A stretch of DNA of 23,834 nt from RUG563 sp045590215 (GTDB lineage: Bacteria; Bacillota; Clostridia; Christensenellales; Aristaeellaceae): NCBI GenBank assembly GCA_045590215.1, contig JAZNQO010000004.1, positions 1 through 23,834 of the forward strand, given 5' to 3'. A program made the position numbers and the translations under genes. The number at the start of each line of letters is the position of its first letter. Within the stretch, counting starts at the first letter, position 1. The notes below the pieces were generated by a model. The model was not told the DNA's origin. It worked only from the letters and a program-made list of their open reading frames with translations, and did not search any database. Positions 21,301 to 23,834 of this stretch are shown here, one piece after another.

Positions 21301-22368
21301 ATGTTAAGAATGCAGAAGGTATTGGAGAAGCTGCATGCCGGCCAAACGGAAGCCGTCATCATCCATAAGCCCTCCAACATCTTTTACTTGAGCGGCTATA
21401 CCGGCGAAGGCCTGCTGGTTTTCGGCCACGGTTTTCAGGCTATCATCACTGATTTCCGTTACACCGAACAGGCGGAAAAGCAAGCCCCCGGCTTTCAGGT
21501 GATGATGGTGGAAAAAGGCATCTCCCATATCATGCTAGCAAAACAGCTGCTGGATGAGCATGCTGTCACCGCTGCCCGGTTTGAGGACGACGAAGTGACG
21601 GTGCGTTCCTTCCGCAAGATGGAAGAAGTGCTTCAGGGCATTGCCCTGTCCCCTCTTGATAACGTGCCGGAAATGGTGCGCTGCATCAAGGACGAAACGG
21701 AAATTGCCGCCATCGAAGAAGCCTGCGCCATTTCCTGCAAGGCCTTTGAGGCATTGTTGCCCCAGATCAAGCCCGGCATCACGGAGAAGCAATTGCAAAT
21801 CACGCTGGATAACCTGCTGATGGAAATGGGGGCTGACAGCCTCGCCTTTGACACCATCGTGGCCAGCGGCGAAAACGGTTCTCTGCCCCATGCCATTCCC
21901 GGCAGCCGGGTGGTTGAACAGGGCGATATGATCACCTTCGATTTCGGTGCGAAAAAGAAGGGCTATTGCGCCGATATGACCCGCACCATTTCCGTGGGCG
22001 AGCCCAAAGAAGAAATGCGCATCATCTACGAAACCGTGCTGAAAGCACAGGAAGAATGCGAGCAGATGCTGCGCCCCGGCATCTCCTGCAAGGCAGTGGA
22101 CGCCCACGCCCGAAAGGTCATTGACGACGCAGGCTATCAAGGCCGCTTCGGCCATGGCCTCGGCCACGCCGTCGGCATTGATATCCACGAAAACCCCCGG
22201 CTTTCCCAGCTGTGTGAAGATGTGCTGGAAGAAGGCCATGTGGTAACCGTGGAGCCCGGCATTTATGTGCCCGGCCTTGGCGGTGTCCGCATTGAAAACA
22301 CCTGCGTTATCACCAAAGACGGCGCAAAATCTCTGGTTCATGCACAAAAGGCGCTGCTGATCCTGTGA
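21301..22368 (+). CDS. M24-family X-Pro aminopeptidase/dipeptidase
   Basis: The 355-residue cytoplasmic metallopeptidase has an N-terminal creatinase-like domain (about 1-125) and a C-terminal pita-bread M24 domain. The metal ligands are visible: Asp214 (ITFDFGA), Asp225 (YCADMTRT), His289 (HGLGHAVGID), Glu318 (VEPGIY) and Glu332 (RIENT), with His296 in the DIHEN motif. It removes an N-terminal residue before proline from peptides or splits X-Pro dipeptides. The ATG has GGAGG. efp follows about 50 bases downstream, the same neighbour pairing known in Bacillus (yqhT-efp), so both genes here serve proline-related translation and peptide turnover. Confidence 0.93.
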   Translation: MLRMQKVLEKLHAGQTEAVIIHKPSNIFYLSGYTGEGLLVFGHGFQAIITDFRYTEQAEKQAPGFQVMMVEKGISHIMLAKQLLDEHAVTAARFEDDEVTVRSFRKMEEVLQGIALSPLDNVPEMVRCIKDETEIAAIEEACAISCKAFEALLPQIKPGITEKQLQITLDNLLMEMGADSLAFDTIVASGENGSLPHAIPGSRVVEQGDMITFDFGAKKKGYCADMTRTISVGEPKEEMRIIYETVLKAQEECEQMLRPGISCKAVDAHARKVIDDAGYQGRFGHGLGHAVGIDIHENPRLSQLCEDVLEEGHVVTVEPGIYVPGLGGVRIENTCVITKDGAKSLVHAQKALLIL

Positions 22369-22419
22369 TCGGCTCCCTTATGCAAATATACAATACTATA
22401 AAAATTGGAGGAATTTCAC

Positions 22420-22977
22420 ATGATCACTGCTGGCGATTTCAGAAAAGGCATCACCATCGAATGGGAAGGCGGCGTTTGGAACATCGTCGATTTCCAGCAT
22501 GTTAAGCCCGGCAAGGGTGCTGCTTTCGTGCGCACCAAAATCAAGAACATCATGACCGGTGCTGTGGTGGAACGCACTTTCAACCCCACCGATAAAATGC
22601 CCCGTGCCATCATCGAAACCAAAGAAATGCAGTACCTGTATAACGACGGCGACCTGTATTATTTCATGGATCCCGAAACCTACGAACAGATGCCTCTGGG
22701 CAAGGACGCCGTGGAAGAAGCCATCCAGTTCGTGAAGGAAAACACCAACGTCACCATCCGTTACTTCAAGGGCCAGGCCTTCTCCGTGGAAGCTCCCAAC
22801 TTTGTTGAGCTGGAAATCACCCATACCGAACCCGGCTTCAAGGGCGATACCGCTACCAATAACTTCAAGCCCGCCACCACCGAAACCGGCTTTGAAATTC
22901 AGGTACCCCTGTTCATCAACATCGGCGACGTCATCAAGATCGACACTCGCACCGGCGAATACCTGAGCCGCGCTTAA
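22420..22977 (+). CDS. efp: Translation elongation factor P
   Basis: The 185-residue, three-domain tRNA-mimic binds between the P and E sites and relieves ribosome stalling at consecutive prolines. The N-terminal KOW-like domain carries the loop HVKPGKGAAF with Lys32 at its tip, the residue that is modified in many bacteria. PGKG is the Bacillus-type loop. The OB domains end with the EF-P signature FINIGDVIKIDTRTGEYLSR. No EpmA/EpmB or EarP modification gene lies in the window. TGGAGGA precedes the ATG at 22420. It probably shares a transcript with the M24 gene upstream and the CD1247-like gene 33 bases downstream. Confidence 0.98.
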   Translation: MITAGDFRKGITIEWEGGVWNIVDFQHVKPGKGAAFVRTKIKNIMTGAVVERTFNPTDKMPRAIIETKEMQYLYNDGDLYYFMDPETYEQMPLGKDAVEEAIQFVKENTNVTIRYFKGQAFSVEAPNFVELEITHTEPGFKGDTATNNFKPATTETGFEIQVPLFINIGDVIKIDTRTGEYLSRA

Positions 22978-23010
22978 TTTCCCCCTCAAGGAATCAAGGA
23001 GGATTTACCC

Positions 23011-23442
23011 ATGAGCAATCTCAACGAACGTGTATCCTACATCAAAGGTCTGGCTGAAGGCCTGAAGCTGGATACCGAATCCAACGAAGGAAAAATCATC
23101 GAAAAAATGCTGGAACTGCTTTCCGATATGGCGAACGAAATCGTGGAAATGCAGAATAGTCTGGACGAGCTGGACGAATATGTGGACTCCATCGATCATG
23201 ACCTGAGCGATATGGAAGACCTCATCTACGGCGAAGAAGACGACGAATGCGACTGCGGCGGCCATTGCCACTGCGAAGACTGCGATTGCGAAGACGATGA
23301 AGACGACAGCATCGTGGAATACGTTTGTCCCCACTGCGGCGAAGAAATGACCTTTGAAGTAGATAATTTCGACTTCGATGAAGATTATCTCTGCCCCAGC
23401 TGCCACGAACCCCTCTTCCCCGAAACGCCGGACGAAGAATAA
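23011..23442 (+). CDS. CD1247-like coiled-coil/zinc-ribbon protein
   Basis: The 143-residue acidic protein begins MSNLNERVSYIKGLAEGLKL, which I recall as typical of the clostridial CD1247 N-terminal domain family of unknown function. Residues about 25-72 form a helical, likely coiled-coil segment. A Cys/Asp/Glu-rich insert with Cys80, 82, 86, 88, 91, 93 and two His follows. Then comes a C-terminal zinc ribbon with Cys106-x-x-Cys109 and Cys128-x-x-Cys131. The ten Cys suggest one structural zinc plus a possible extra metal cluster in the insert. AAGGAGG lies before the ATG. It directly follows efp without a terminator, hinting at a ribosome-linked role. Confidence 0.85.
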   Translation: MSNLNERVSYIKGLAEGLKLDTESNEGKIIEKMLELLSDMANEIVEMQNSLDELDEYVDSIDHDLSDMEDLIYGEEDDECDCGGHCHCEDCDCEDDEDDSIVEYVCPHCGEEMTFEVDNFDFDEDYLCPSCHEPLFPETPDEE

Positions 23443-23446
23443 TCAC

Positions 23447-23485
23447 AACAAATCCGACCGATGATCGGTCGGATTTGTTATTTTA
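23447..23485 (+). terminator. Intrinsic terminator of the M24-efp-CD1247 cluster
   Basis: AACAAATCCGACCG (23447-23460) pairs perfectly with CGGTCGGATTTGTT (23466-23479) around ATGAT, followed by ATTTT. Confidence 0.9.
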
Positions 23486-23509
23486 GCTTTGTTTCAGCAA
23501 AACGTAGTT

Positions 23510-23834
23510 TTTACGCAAGCAAGGGGAACGCCGGGGGTTCCACCCCCTTCAAAAAACGAGGGTTTTGTGGGGTTTCACCCCACGCCCCACAAGGGATTTC
23601 ATCCCTTGACCCGGTAGCGGATGGGGTAGATTTATTGGACGAACCATGTGCCGCTGTTGCAAGATGCTCGCAGAAGCATCATGGCAAAAAACAATTGTAA
23701 TTTTGCGAGTTGGTTGCGGCACCGCCGCACACGGGCTGGGCGGCTTTCAGCCGCCTGCCGGATGCTTTGGCATCCGGGGAAAATACGTAAAAATGGCGAA
23801 GGAAGAAGCGTTTTGTCAAGGGTAATTTTATCTT
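23510..23834. repeat. Hairpin-chain intergenic repeat, copy C (right end cut by window)
   Basis: This copy lies downstream of the CD1247-like gene. It starts with hairpins at 23533-23547 (GGGGGT/ACCCCC), 23567-23583 (GTGGGGT/ACCCCAC, loop TTC) and 23591-23607 (AAGGGAT/ATCCCTT, loop TTC). Positions 23606-23778 match copy A 11-183 without gaps, 160 of 173 by hand count, including hairpins at 23663-23680, 23715-23729, 23739-23755 (GGCGGCT/AGCCGCC, loop TTC) and 23758-23777. After 23778 it departs from copies A and B and lacks their terminator module within the window. No gene is seen here. Confidence 0.85.

Overview
The window looks like chromosomal DNA from a Bacillota (class Clostridia) bacterium, probably an uncultured gut lineage. 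The signs are strong AGGAGG-type ribosome binding sites, near-consensus sigma-A promoters with 17-base spacers, many short hairpin-plus-T-run terminators, moderate GC, and the neighbourhood M24 peptidase - efp - CD1247-like zinc-ribbon protein. No phage, insertion sequence, CRISPR array, tRNA or rRNA was found.

Layout. 1-426: a hairpin-rich intergenic repeat (copy A) that continues past the left edge. 433-1845 (-): MATE transporter. 2013-3381 (-): a two-gene unit, TolB-like propeller then VOC protein. It is divergent from an AKR-like barrel protein at 3576-4436 (+), and both sides have clear promoters. 4592-6142 (+): an unusual ECF-type sigma factor with a long C-terminal winged-helix extension. 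6310-7716 (+): a putative clan GH-A glycoside hydrolase. 7848-9780 (+): secreted CapA-family protein followed by an EamA transporter. 9849-11311 (-): anti-sigma/ECF sigma pair, divergent from a lipoprotein at 11521-12354 (+). 12405-14100: an AT-rich segment holding an XRE regulator with a long helical C-terminus, a nested stem-loop structure and a tiny ORF with an ideal Shine-Dalgarno. 14223-17628 (-): FHA - SEDS - penicillin-binding protein operon for cell-wall synthesis. 17825-18922 (+): ychF. 18953-19490: repeat copy B. 19571-20617 (-): small XRE protein and a double Myb/SANT protein, the latter divergent from an orphan PhoB-type winged helix at 20797-21114 (+). 21301-23442 (+): M24 peptidase, efp, CD1247-like protein. 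23510-23834: repeat copy C, running off the right edge.

How the genes work together. The clearest functional units are the FHA-SEDS-PBP operon (a glycosyltransferase and transpeptidase pair for septal or lateral wall), the sigma/anti-sigma operon (envelope sensing) and the efp cluster (translation of polyproline stretches plus X-Pro peptide turnover). The window is rich in regulators: two ECF sigma factors, two XRE proteins, a Myb/SANT protein and an orphan winged helix.

The most unusual material is non-coding. Three related copies of a mosaic repeat are built from chains of short hairpins that keep their stems by compensatory change and keep or invert their loops. A nested three-tier stem stands next to the AT-rich XRE segment.
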